Assembly: GCA_905182275.1 (NCBI GenBank)
Contig: CAJJAU010000010.1
Location: forward strand, 1-62,236
Direction: 5' to 3'
From: a gamma proteobacterium HTCC2207
GTDB taxonomy: Bacteria > Pseudomonadota > Gammaproteobacteria > Pseudomonadales > Porticoccaceae
DNA length: 62,236 nucleotides
Part shown: one piece after another, positions 47,832-56,037 of the stretch
Numbering within the stretch: position 1 is the first letter of the stretch
Layout: each line of letters begins with the position of its first letter
Notes under the pieces: generated by a model
Databases searched by the model: none
The model's input: the letters and a program-made list of their open reading frames with translations, nothing else
Told to the model about the DNA's origin: nothing
Program-made: the position numbers and the translations under genes

Positions 47832-49037
47832 ATGAAAAAAAGCGCCTTCTTTGATTTCTTTAATGACACGGATGCCGCCCAGTTTGAGCAGATTTTACAA
47901 ATAGGCGTTGAAGATCAAGATTATATTAATTGGAATGGGTTCTTGTTACCCAAAGATTACGGTAATGCTGAGCAAGAGTATTGGGCAATCCGTAAAAGTT
48001 GCGCCTTGTTTGATGTCTCCCCGATCCGAAAGATTAGAATTACTGGATCAGCTGCAGGACGATTATTAGATTATGTACTGACAAGACCTGTCAGTAATAC
48101 CCAGAGTATGCGAGGTATTTATGTTGCTTATTGTCATGAAGACGGCAGCATGAAAGATGATTCTATTCTCTACAAGTTTGCTCATGATGACTATCTATTG
48201 ATGCCTTCTGATATAGACCATTCAGCGTATCTTGATTCTTTCCGAGAACACTTAGATATTAGTCCTAAAGACCTAAGTATTACCGACTGTACTGACCATT
48301 GGCATGGTGTCGCTGTTCAAGGTCCGCAGTCAGCATCGATACTGGCATCAATGGGGTTTAATCAGGTAAATGAACTAAAGCCTTTTGAGGTTCGACAATA
48401 TGCCATTTTAGGCGCTAATGTGGTCGTTGCTCGAATGGGCTTCACCGCCGACCTGGGTTATGAGGTTTGGTTTCAGTCTGACTTTACGCCGACATTTCAA
48501 ACGTTAATTCAAGGCGCCAGAGACGCTAAAAAGCTAGCGATTCCAGCTTATGGGTTAACTGCACTAGAAGCATGTCGTTTGGAGGGCGCTTTTATTGTTG
48601 CTGGCTGGGATTTTTCCACGGAAGCTGATCCCGACCCTGACTTTGTGCGATCACCCTTTGAGGTTGGTTTGGGATGGTTAGTTAATCTAAAAGGAAAAGA
48701 CTTCGTTGGTCGTGATGCTCTCATTGATCAGAATGCCGGCGGGCAAAGATTCGTGCTGCGACAGTTTGAAATTAGCCAGCGTTGTGATGTCGAAGACGGT
48801 CTTGCCGTTTATGCGATGGTCAATGGTGGTCAACAGGAAGTTGGCTCCGTCAACTGCTCAGCGTGGTCGTGGGGGCTAGGTAGCCTTATTGGTAATCTGT
48901 CTCTTTATCAGCAGCACTCAGATTGTGCAGAGGCATGGATTCTTCTTAAGGGGGAGCGTTTTGATATGACGCTTAGCCGTGGACCATTTTTCAAGGATCC
49001 TCGACGGACCCAGACTCCAGTCTCTTTACTAGGTTAG
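47832..49037 (+). CDS. GcvT-fold aminomethyltransferase family protein 1, lacking the usual Asp
   Basis: A 401-residue protein of the folate-binding GcvT/YgfZ/DmdA superfamily. It shows the N-terminal WNGF...EYWAIRKSCALFDVSPIRKIRITG, the VAVQGPQS central motif, MGFTADLGYEVWF, and the C-terminal beta-barrel after FVGRDALI. In T-protein an Asp follows the TxND/TRD loop; the aligned sequence here is VLTRPVSNT, with Pro86 at that place. The second GcvT protein in the window has Asp there. It lies nine bases after the DAO-type oxidoreductase. Its stop overlaps the convergent flavoprotein gene by nine bases. Tetrahydrofolate binding is likely; the reaction may differ from aminomethyl transfer. Confidence 0.87.
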   Translation: MKKSAFFDFFNDTDAAQFEQILQIGVEDQDYINWNGFLLPKDYGNAEQEYWAIRKSCALFDVSPIRKIRITGSAAGRLLDYVLTRPVSNTQSMRGIYVAYCHEDGSMKDDSILYKFAHDDYLLMPSDIDHSAYLDSFREHLDISPKDLSITDCTDHWHGVAVQGPQSASILASMGFNQVNELKPFEVRQYAILGANVVVARMGFTADLGYEVWFQSDFTPTFQTLIQGARDAKKLAIPAYGLTALEACRLEGAFIVAGWDFSTEADPDPDFVRSPFEVGLGWLVNLKGKDFVGRDALIDQNAGGQRFVLRQFEISQRCDVEDGLAVYAMVNGGQQEVGSVNCSAWSWGLGSLIGNLSLYQQHSDCAEAWILLKGERFDMTLSRGPFFKDPRRTQTPVSLLG

Positions 49038-50330
49038 CGACGCTTCCCCGAGCCCATTCACGCCCTGTCTTGAGAGCTCATTAACCAGAGACTGTATATC
49101 AATAGCCTGAACGGTAGTCTTGGTTTTCAGAGCAAGAGCAGCAGCGGTACCGGTTGCCTGACCCATGGTCATGCATTGCGGCATTCCGCGGACCGAGGCA
49201 AACGCAGTGGGGTCTGCGCAGACAATACGTCCGGCAAACATAAGGTTTGTTACATTGGCTGGAATTAATGATCGAAATGGAATGGTGTAATAGCTTCCCT
49301 CATCTACGATAGCCTCATGAGTCATGCTTGAGTCTGAGCGCATAACGTCATCAATTGGATTGTCACAACAAACAATACCATCGAAAAACTTTGTGCCCTT
49401 GGCAAGATCTTCGCCGGTAATTTTATACACGGCCTCCAGTTTTCGTGTTTCACGCACGCCCACTGTGGGCGACAGTAGGGTCATGTAAGCATTGGTAAAA
49501 CCGGGAATATCCGAGCGCAAAAACTGTGCTAATTGGTGACAGCGCCGCCGACCTTCCTGAGTTGCCTGACCAACTGCGACCGGGTTGGTGCCATCAACAC
49601 CGCGAACATGAACCGAGTTGCAAAAAACACTACCACGATGAAATCCTTTCATTAAATAGAGCTTAGCAAGATCAGGATGCAGTCTATTCTCGCTGATTCC
49701 TTTGGCGGCAAATTCACTAAAGTAGGGGTCTGGCTCCGAAAATGTTTCCTCCCAGTTAACGCCCACCATGTGAAAAGAGCAGGTTACCCCCATAGTGTTT
49801 CCCTTAAGGTCGCCAACACTATAAGGCACGCCAGCCTTGGCAGAGAGGTCGCCATCTCCAGAACAATCAATGACGATTGATGCTGCCACCGTGAACGAAC
49901 CATTGCGGTCAAAACAGCAGACCTTCTTGATGAGCGAGCCCTCCATCGTAGGCTCAATAGCCGATGCGTTGAGACGAACATTGACGCCGGCATCTTCGAG
50001 CATTTCGAACATGGTCAATGTGGCAATGTCATGATCATAGATAATTTCGGGGCCAAAATTAGCTAAGGTACAGGGACGTTTTTCAGCCGCCGGAGGATTC
50101 ATCTTTTCCAGCCGCTCAGTAAGTTCGCCCATTAGGCCACCAATAATTTTGTCAGCGGGGTAAGCGGCTCCCCAGGGCATCCCAGGGCAAAATGCCATCA
50201 CGCCGCCGACTTTGCTGGTGGCTTCTAAAAGAATCACCTTTAGACCTTGCCGACCTGCGGCCACCGCCGCACCAAAGCCCGCTGTGCCGCCGCCGACTAC
50301 TAAAACATCTGCTTGTTCTTGACGCTGCAC
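49029..50330 (-). CDS. FAD-dependent oxidoreductase (FAD_oxidored family)
   Basis: A 433-residue flavoprotein starting ADVLVVGGGTAGFGAAVAAGRQGLKVILLEATSKVGG, the FAD_oxidored (PF12831-like) pattern. Other parts are VIDCSGDGDLSAKAGVPYSVGD, VGVRETRKLEAVYKITGEDL, FRSLIPANVTNLMFAGRIVCADPTAFASVRGMPQCMTMGQATGTAAALAL. The start is GTG at 50330 with a strong AAGGAG about seven bases upstream. It is divergent from the first PYROXD2-like gene and convergent with GcvT-fold gene 1, so it belongs to the same locus though on its own transcript. Substrate and reaction are unknown. Confidence 0.85.
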   Translation of the reverse strand: MQRQEQADVLVVGGGTAGFGAAVAAGRQGLKVILLEATSKVGGVMAFCPGMPWGAAYPADKIIGGLMGELTERLEKMNPPAAEKRPCTLANFGPEIIYDHDIATLTMFEMLEDAGVNVRLNASAIEPTMEGSLIKKVCCFDRNGSFTVAASIVIDCSGDGDLSAKAGVPYSVGDLKGNTMGVTCSFHMVGVNWEETFSEPDPYFSEFAAKGISENRLHPDLAKLYLMKGFHRGSVFCNSVHVRGVDGTNPVAVGQATQEGRRRCHQLAQFLRSDIPGFTNAYMTLLSPTVGVRETRKLEAVYKITGEDLAKGTKFFDGIVCCDNPIDDVMRSDSSMTHEAIVDEGSYYTIPFRSLIPANVTNLMFAGRIVCADPTAFASVRGMPQCMTMGQATGTAAALALKTKTTVQAIDIQSLVNELSRQGVNGLGEASLT

Positions 50331-50602
50331 AATTAGTCTCCTTTTGACGATGGTTAATATTTTTGGCTACAAGATCTGTCAATACAATATTTGCCATTCG
50401 ACAAGTTACAAATTTGAATCCTTTAGTCTTGGAAGTCAATTCCCTATTTAGAAGAGGCGAGTTTGTAGCTTGTTGAACTGGGTCTGCATTCTGCTAGACT
50501 CAAAAAAGGACTTTATCTCAACCTATAGGCCACGAATGCAGGTTGCTTTGGTATAGTTATACTCAAATGGTTTTTAACGCATCGAGAGATCGCCAAATCA
50601 GA
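50331..50602. promoter_or_regulatory. Divergent intergenic region with AACCTATAGGC element
   Basis: About 270 bases between the FAD_oxidored gene and the first PYROXD2-like gene. It must hold both promoters. The only notable word is AACCTATAGGC at 50520-50530, shared with the region before the DAO-type gene. No clear -35/-10 pair was found. Confidence 0.3.
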
Positions 50603-52216
50603 ATGAAAAACTACGACGCAATCATCATTGGAGCGGGCCACAATGGTCTTACCAACGCCGCTTTTCTAGCCAAGGCCGGCCTTGATGTTGTTGTTTTAGA
50701 AAAGAATGATTATATCGGTGGTGCCACCGCTAGTCTTGAGTTGCATCAGGACTGGAAATATTCAAACTGTTCCTACGTGTGTAGCCTGTTTAGACCTGAA
50801 ATCTACCAATCCCTTGATCTAGGGCGGCATGGTTTAGAGGTTGTGCCATTGCAGGGCAGTGTAACCTTTAAACAAGATGGTGATTATTTGGGCAGTTATC
50901 ACCAGCCCACTGTTTGGCGGCGAGAAGTTGCTAGGCATTCCAAACGTGATGCTGATGCAGCGATTAGGTTTGATGCTGACCTGATGAAATGGTGTCGCTT
51001 GATTCGTGGATTTTTACTGCGTACACCACCTGATCCTGCGTCTTTCAAAATACGTGATGCTATGGAATTCGCCTACTTGCTGAAGCGTTTTTATAGCCTC
51101 AGTGAAAGTCAGATTTACGAGTTCATCCGTTTCTTTACCATGTCGATTGCTGAGTATCTCGAACAGTACTTCGAGAGTGATGTCATTTTGGCGCATTTTT
51201 CTGGTGGTAGCATTATAGGGACTGGACTCGGTGTTTATTCTCCAGGAACAGCTTATGTCTTACTGCATCATGCAATGGGTGATGTTGATGGCAATGTAGG
51301 TTCTTGGGGGTTTGCTCGTGGTGGCATGGGTTCTGTCTCAGCAGCTATTGGGTCCGCTTTTAAATCTTATGGGGGTAACATACGCACCAATGCTGAGGTA
51401 CAAAATATTATTGTTAAGGGTCGCAAAGCAACCGGTGTAATGCTGGCCTCTGGCGAGCAAATCTATGCCAAGGCGGTAGTCTCCAACCTTGATGCGAAGC
51501 GTACTTTCCTGAGTCTGATGGATGCCAATGATATTCCAGCGGATTTGGTTAAACGTGCTGAAAACTTTAAGATTAGGGGCTCCTCTGGCAAGGTCAATAT
51601 TGCCCTTGATGGCATGCCTGAATTTCCGGCACTGCCCAAAGGGTCCCCGTTAACTCTGGGTCATATGCACTTTACCGATACATTGGAGAGACTTGAGCGA
51701 GCCTATGATGATTGGAAGGATGATCGATGGTCTCAGGACCCCTATGTCGACATGGTCATTCCAACGCAGTATGACCCAACCATGGCGCCTCCGGGTAAGC
51801 ACATGATGTCGGTATTTGTGCAGTATTGCCCGGTTGAAGCAGACGGGGGATGGACCGACGCTAAACGTGACGCCTTCGGCGCTGCAGTGATCGACCAAAT
51901 AGCCGATTACAGCCCTAATTTTAAAGATCTTATACTGCATGCCGAAATACGCACACCGCGTGAGCTTGAAGCCGAGGTGGGGTTGACGGAAGGTAATATA
52001 TTCCAAGGCGAGTTAACTCTGGACCAGCTGATGTTTAATCGTCCATTTCCAGGTTATGCTCAGTATAGGGGCCCGGTAAAAAACATGTATATGTGCAGTT
52101 CCTCTAATCATCCTGGCGGCGGTGTGATGGGTGCGCCAGGCGCAAATTCAGCGCGGGAAATTCTTCGAGATCTCGGTAAACCTAATACCACTCCGGAGGA
52201 CTTTGGCGATGACTAA
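50603..52216 (+). CDS. PYROXD2/phytoene-desaturase-like flavoprotein, type A (copy 1)
   Basis: A 537-residue FAD protein of the COG1233-like family. It begins MKNYDAIIIGAGHNGLTNAA with the GxGxxG dinucleotide motif and the acidic VVLEKN strand end. Type A marks are NCSYVCSL, FKIRGSSGKVNIAL, EGNIFQGEL, FNRPFPGYAQYRGP and the C-terminal FAD contact MYMCSSSNHPGGGVMGAPGANSAREIL. The first 40 residues match the gene at 60536 at 35 positions. I chose the ATG at 50603, since the longer reading from 50543 precedes the Rossmann strand with unrelated sequence. Its stop overlaps the next gene by eight bases. A desaturase, oxidase or dehydrogenase role is expected from the fold; a carotenoid role is unlikely since no crt genes are nearby. 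Confidence 0.88.
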   Translation: MKNYDAIIIGAGHNGLTNAAFLAKAGLDVVVLEKNDYIGGATASLELHQDWKYSNCSYVCSLFRPEIYQSLDLGRHGLEVVPLQGSVTFKQDGDYLGSYHQPTVWRREVARHSKRDADAAIRFDADLMKWCRLIRGFLLRTPPDPASFKIRDAMEFAYLLKRFYSLSESQIYEFIRFFTMSIAEYLEQYFESDVILAHFSGGSIIGTGLGVYSPGTAYVLLHHAMGDVDGNVGSWGFARGGMGSVSAAIGSAFKSYGGNIRTNAEVQNIIVKGRKATGVMLASGEQIYAKAVVSNLDAKRTFLSLMDANDIPADLVKRAENFKIRGSSGKVNIALDGMPEFPALPKGSPLTLGHMHFTDTLERLERAYDDWKDDRWSQDPYVDMVIPTQYDPTMAPPGKHMMSVFVQYCPVEADGGWTDAKRDAFGAAVIDQIADYSPNFKDLILHAEIRTPRELEAEVGLTEGNIFQGELTLDQLMFNRPFPGYAQYRGPVKNMYMCSSSNHPGGGVMGAPGANSAREILRDLGKPNTTPEDFGDD

Positions 52217-53768
52217 GTCTAACTCAGTGGTGATTATAGGTGGTGGCCACAACGGCTTAATCTGTGCGAGCTATCTTGCCAAAGCGGGCCACTCAGTTGA
52301 GGTATTGGAAGCCAGAGACACAGTCGGTGGCGGTGCATCTACAGCGGCTTTTGCCGAGGGCTATAGAACCTCCGGCCTGGCACATGTCCTTTATGGGCTT
52401 AATGCCAAAGTCTGTAAAGATCTTAAGTTAAATATCGTTAATCCCTCGTTCACCCAACCCGTTGACACTATTTCACTGCAACGCGATGGCGATCATCTCA
52501 CCCTAGGTCGGGATGAGGTTTCAGCAAACAGCCTGTCGGCAAAAGACCTTGAGGCCTATCGGGGATTTAAAAAAGAATTTCGAGGCTATGCCAAGGCGCT
52601 ACAACCGCTGATGATGAATACGCCTCCACGTCTAAAGGACATGGACAAAAAAGATAAATTAACCCTGGCGAAACTCGGCTGGAGCCTGCGCTTTGGTCTT
52701 GGTACTAATTCTATGCGTGAGTTTCTTCGTGTGGGCGGTATTAATATTTATGACGTTCTCAATGAGGTATTCGACAGCCCTGCGCTAAAGGGAGCAATCT
52801 CCGTGGATGCCGTTTTGGGTCAGCATATGGGCCCGCGCACACCCAATACAGTGTTGACCTACTTGCAGCGGCTATGGGGCGAGACGCAGACAGTGCAGAG
52901 TATTCCCATAGGTGGCATGGGCAAGGTCTCAGCGATGTTAGAAACCACCGCGGTCGAGGCTGGTGTGACCATAAGAATCGGAGCTAAAGTCGCTAAGATC
53001 TTAGTCGAAAACGGACGCACACAGGGTGTTCTCTTGCAGTCTGGTGAACGGGTCGATGCCGACATCGTTGTATCTAATGCCGATGCTAAAACCACCTTCA
53101 TCGATTTGGTGGGCGCGCCGCAGTTAGATGCAATGTTCTGTCACCGGGTTAACTCGGTGCGCCAGAATGGTGATGTTGCCAAATTACACTTTGCTCTAAA
53201 TGAATTGCCTGCTTTCACTGGACTGCCCACTCAGCAGTTAGCACAGCGGCTAATTATTGCCCCCGATATGCGCTATGTGGAGCATGCTTTCAATCATTCT
53301 AAATATGGTGAGTTTTCAGAGAACCCGGTATTGGAAATGACTATTCCCAGCGTGAGTGATTCTTCACTAGCACCAGCGGGTCATCATGTAATGTCGGTAT
53401 CGGCGACTTTTGCGCCCTATCATTTAAAAGAAGACTGGCAGCAGGACAGTCGAGATGCTTTTGTGCAAAGAGTAACGGAGACAATTGAGCAGTATGCACC
53501 AGGATTTTCGGCCTCCCTGGTCGCCTTCCAACTGCTCACCCCGGTGGACATTGAAGATCAATATAATATTACTGGTGGTCATTGGCACCATGGTGAATTA
53601 AGTATTGATCAATCGTTTATGATGCGCCCAGTGCATGGGGCGGCGCAATATCAAACGCCTATTGATGGACTCTACCTGTGTGGTGCTGCGGCCCATCCTG
53701 GCGGCGGCATTACAGGTGTTCCCGGTCACAATGCGGCTCAGCGAATATTGGCGATGGGAGACATGTAA
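52209..53768 (+). CDS. PYROXD2-like flavoprotein, type B (copy 1)
   Basis: A 519-residue FAD protein of the same family as its upstream neighbour but of a different subtype. It begins MTKSNSVVIIGGGHNGLICASYLAKAG. Type B marks are APRT/GPRTPNTVLTYLQRLWG, GGMGKVSAML, DVAKLHFALNELPAFTG, NITGGHWHHGEL, and LYLCGAAAHPGGGITGVPGHNAAQRIL. GGAGGA lies eight bases before the ATG, which is inside the upstream gene. The stop shares one base with the start of the GcvT-fold gene (TAATG), so the three are translationally linked. It resembles the gene at 58980 most closely. A heterodimer of types A and B is a reasonable inference. Confidence 0.88.
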   Translation: MTKSNSVVIIGGGHNGLICASYLAKAGHSVEVLEARDTVGGGASTAAFAEGYRTSGLAHVLYGLNAKVCKDLKLNIVNPSFTQPVDTISLQRDGDHLTLGRDEVSANSLSAKDLEAYRGFKKEFRGYAKALQPLMMNTPPRLKDMDKKDKLTLAKLGWSLRFGLGTNSMREFLRVGGINIYDVLNEVFDSPALKGAISVDAVLGQHMGPRTPNTVLTYLQRLWGETQTVQSIPIGGMGKVSAMLETTAVEAGVTIRIGAKVAKILVENGRTQGVLLQSGERVDADIVVSNADAKTTFIDLVGAPQLDAMFCHRVNSVRQNGDVAKLHFALNELPAFTGLPTQQLAQRLIIAPDMRYVEHAFNHSKYGEFSENPVLEMTIPSVSDSSLAPAGHHVMSVSATFAPYHLKEDWQQDSRDAFVQRVTETIEQYAPGFSASLVAFQLLTPVDIEDQYNITGGHWHHGELSIDQSFMMRPVHGAAQYQTPIDGLYLCGAAAHPGGGITGVPGHNAAQRILAMGDM

Positions 53769-54985
53769 TGCCGACTCAAACGGATAGCCACCCAGCGACT
53801 AATTTTAGAGAAGTTCTACAACCAAGTCCCTTTCAGACTCGCATTGATGAGCAATGCTTGGTGCAAGAGTGGATGTCCTGGAATGGGTATAAGACCGCCC
53901 GAGTGTTCGATACGCTGGCGTCTGAGTACTTTGCCGTTCGCAGTACTTGCAGTGTTATGGATCTAACTCCGATGGAGAAATACCGGATCACCGGTCCCGA
54001 TGCAATGGCGTTTTTGAATCGCCTGGTTACGCGCGACATTTCTGCGCTCAAGCCTCGGCGAGTCACCTATGTCATTTGGTGTAATGATGAGGGCAAAGTG
54101 CTTGATGATGGGACTATTTTTCACCTCAGTGAAGGTGACTATAGGCTCTGTTCTCAGCACCATCAATTGGACTGGTTACTGCTGTCTAGTCTGGGGTTTG
54201 ACGTTAATATAGAGCAGGAAACACACAATATAGCGGCCTTAGCGGTTCAAGGCCCAACGTCCTGTTCTGTGTTGACCGCGGCAGGTGTTACAGGTGTGGA
54301 ACGACTTAAACCGTTTGATATCGGTTACAGCACACTCAACGGAATCGATGTAATGGTCTCCCGGACAGGGTTTACCGGTGACCTAGGTTATGAAGTATGG
54401 GCTGATCCAACCAAGGCTCTTGCTGTCTGGGATGCTATTTTCGCGGTTAAAGAACAGGGTTTGTTTGATATACGGCCAATTGGTCTTGGTGCCTTAGATA
54501 TGGTGCGTATCGAAGCTGGTTTTATTATGCCTGGCGATGACTTTAACACCGCTGAAACCGCAGTAAGGGCAGATCGAGACCGATCACCCTTCGAGCTGGG
54601 TCTGGCTTGGTTGGTTAGTTTTAAAAAGCCCTATTTCACCGGTAAAAAGGCCCTCCTAGCGGAATCAAAAATGCTTACAGGCCGCCGCTTAGTGAGGCTC
54701 TCAGTAGAGGGCAATAAAACGCCCACAGATGCCTTCCTTTATGACAGTAAGGGCGGGTCACGTATAGGTACCATTAAATCTTGTGTATGGTCGCCTATAC
54801 TGAAGATGAACGTGTCCTTGGCGGATGTCGAATTCGTAAAGGGTAAGCCGCCTGAAAATATCTGGGCAGAGATCTATTACCAAAAAGAGCTTGAGTGGCG
54901 AGCTACCTGGGCTAAGTGTACTATGTCAACAAAACCATTTTGGAGTCATCCTCGAAGTTCGATTACTCCACCCAATAAGTTTTAG
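53768..54985 (+). CDS. GcvT-fold aminomethyltransferase family protein 2
   Basis: A 405-residue protein of the folate-binding GcvT superfamily. The start overlaps the previous stop as TAATG. Key parts are QEWMSWNGYKTARVFDTLASEYFAVRSTCSVMDLTPMEKYRITG, the loop LVTRDISAL with Asp90 at the place of the catalytic Asp of T-protein, ALAVQGPTSCSVL, VMVSRTGFTGDLGYEVW, and the barrel after FTGKKALLAESK. It is not the glycine cleavage T-protein: gcvH and gcvP are absent and the sequence is closer to the dimethylglycine/sarcosine and DMSP-demethylase-like branches by general pattern. It probably takes a methylene or methyl group released by the flavoproteins onto tetrahydrofolate. Confidence 0.87.
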   Translation: MPTQTDSHPATNFREVLQPSPFQTRIDEQCLVQEWMSWNGYKTARVFDTLASEYFAVRSTCSVMDLTPMEKYRITGPDAMAFLNRLVTRDISALKPRRVTYVIWCNDEGKVLDDGTIFHLSEGDYRLCSQHHQLDWLLLSSLGFDVNIEQETHNIAALAVQGPTSCSVLTAAGVTGVERLKPFDIGYSTLNGIDVMVSRTGFTGDLGYEVWADPTKALAVWDAIFAVKEQGLFDIRPIGLGALDMVRIEAGFIMPGDDFNTAETAVRADRDRSPFELGLAWLVSFKKPYFTGKKALLAESKMLTGRRLVRLSVEGNKTPTDAFLYDSKGGSRIGTIKSCVWSPILKMNVSLADVEFVKGKPPENIWAEIYYQKELEWRATWAKCTMSTKPFWSHPRSSITPPNKF

Positions 54986-55011
54986 GCGGTCGATTTAGCA
55001 GGAGTCTTAGG

Positions 55012-55413
55012 ATGATAACTGGACGATGTGAATGCCAAAAAGTGCGGTTTCAGGTCGATGGCGAAATAAACGATTACAGTCACTGCCACTGCAGCCAGTG
55101 CAGACGCCTGCATGGCGCGGCCTTTGCTTCATATGCTGGAGTCGAGCGCACTGCTTTGAGATACCTTTCCGGTAAGTCAGAAATATCTTCTTATGCTTCT
55201 TCAGATAGTCATCAGAGACTGTTCTGTAAAAACTGTGGTTCTAATATTTTGGTGGCAACGACAGAGGAGCCTAATGCACTCTATCTTGCCATGGGGGTGA
55301 TCGACGGCAATCCAAAATTGCCACCTGCCTACCATATCTTCATGGGCTCCAAGGCGCCCTGGTATGAATTCGATAATAGGGGAGAACAGCACGATACATT
55401 CCCCGATGAGTAA
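55012..55413 (+). CDS. GFA/CENP-V family zinc protein
   Basis: A 133-residue protein with the GFA zinc pattern: GRCECQKVRF, SHCHCSQCRR and LFCKNCGSNIL give the seven Cys that bind two zinc ions in this fold. AGGAG precedes the ATG. The family was named for glutathione-dependent formaldehyde activation, but that activity is doubtful for most members. It is nevertheless notable next to genes that may release one-carbon units. It follows the GcvT-fold gene by 26 bases and is probably in the same operon. Confidence 0.88.
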   Translation: MITGRCECQKVRFQVDGEINDYSHCHCSQCRRLHGAAFASYAGVERTALRYLSGKSEISSYASSDSHQRLFCKNCGSNILVATTEEPNALYLAMGVIDGNPKLPPAYHIFMGSKAPWYEFDNRGEQHDTFPDE

Positions 55414-55444
55414 GTAATGCAGCAGTCTACAAAGGGTTTTAGCC

Positions 55445-55975
55445 ATGATACAAAACATAAAGTTAGCAATTTTTAACCACGTCAGGCTACTAAAGATCCT
55501 CGCGTTTTTTAGTTGGAGTATGCTCATGCTGATGGTTGGCGTTGTCAGTCAGGATCATATCGGTATTACTAATGTCTATGCTGATGGCCATGCCAGTACT
55601 AATCTATCCATTGTCCGTTTGGATCGGCAGCGATTGGAAGGTGAAAATCTGGGTGATTTTGCACCCTATGAACCGGATGCTGGCAATCTTGTTGCGCGTG
55701 GCCATGATTATTTTTACAGTGCCGATGAAAATTTTGGGATTGGTGTGTGGGAGAGTAAGCCGGGTCAAATGAGCTATGATGATCTTGAATATGATGAATT
55801 AATGTTGGTCCTTGAGGGTAGTTTAATCATGACGAACAACTATGGAGAGAAGGAGGTGTATAAGGCCGGAGAGGGCTTAGTGTTACCGCAAGGCTGGAGC
55901 GGGACATTGACTGTGGCTGAGTCGGGCGTAAGAAAAATATGGGTGTCTTACATGGGTGGCATCAAAGGGAAGTGA
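55445..55975 (+). CDS. Exported or membrane-anchored cupin-domain protein
   Basis: A 176-residue protein. A hydrophobic segment (residues 19-36, LAFFSWSMLMLMVGVV) is a signal anchor or signal peptide, followed at a distance by a single cupin barrel (about 90-170) with EYDELMLVLEGSLIMTNNYGEKEVYKAGEGLVLPQGWSGTL. The usual first motif histidines are replaced by Glu/Asp, as in the EutQ/DUF861 group. AAAGGG precedes the ATG. It lies 31 bases after the GFA gene. The substrate and metal are unknown. Confidence 0.8.
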   Translation: MIQNIKLAIFNHVRLLKILAFFSWSMLMLMVGVVSQDHIGITNVYADGHASTNLSIVRLDRQRLEGENLGDFAPYEPDAGNLVARGHDYFYSADENFGIGVWESKPGQMSYDDLEYDELMLVLEGSLIMTNNYGEKEVYKAGEGLVLPQGWSGTLTVAESGVRKIWVSYMGGIKGK

Positions 55976-56037
55976 TTTCCAAAATACAGTAAAACTGAGA
56001 TTCCTAATCAAATAAAATATAAAAATAAGGAATGGCA

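Noticed and set aside
50603-53768. Phytoene desaturase genes of carotenoid synthesis
   Set aside because: The family resemblance is real but crtB, crtE, crtY and other carotenoid genes are absent, and each flavoprotein pair is tightly linked to a GcvT-fold gene instead.
47832-54985. Glycine cleavage T-protein (gcvT) for the GcvT-fold genes
   Set aside because: No gcvH or gcvP lies nearby and the neighbours are flavoproteins. Naming them gcvT or dmdA would go beyond the evidence.
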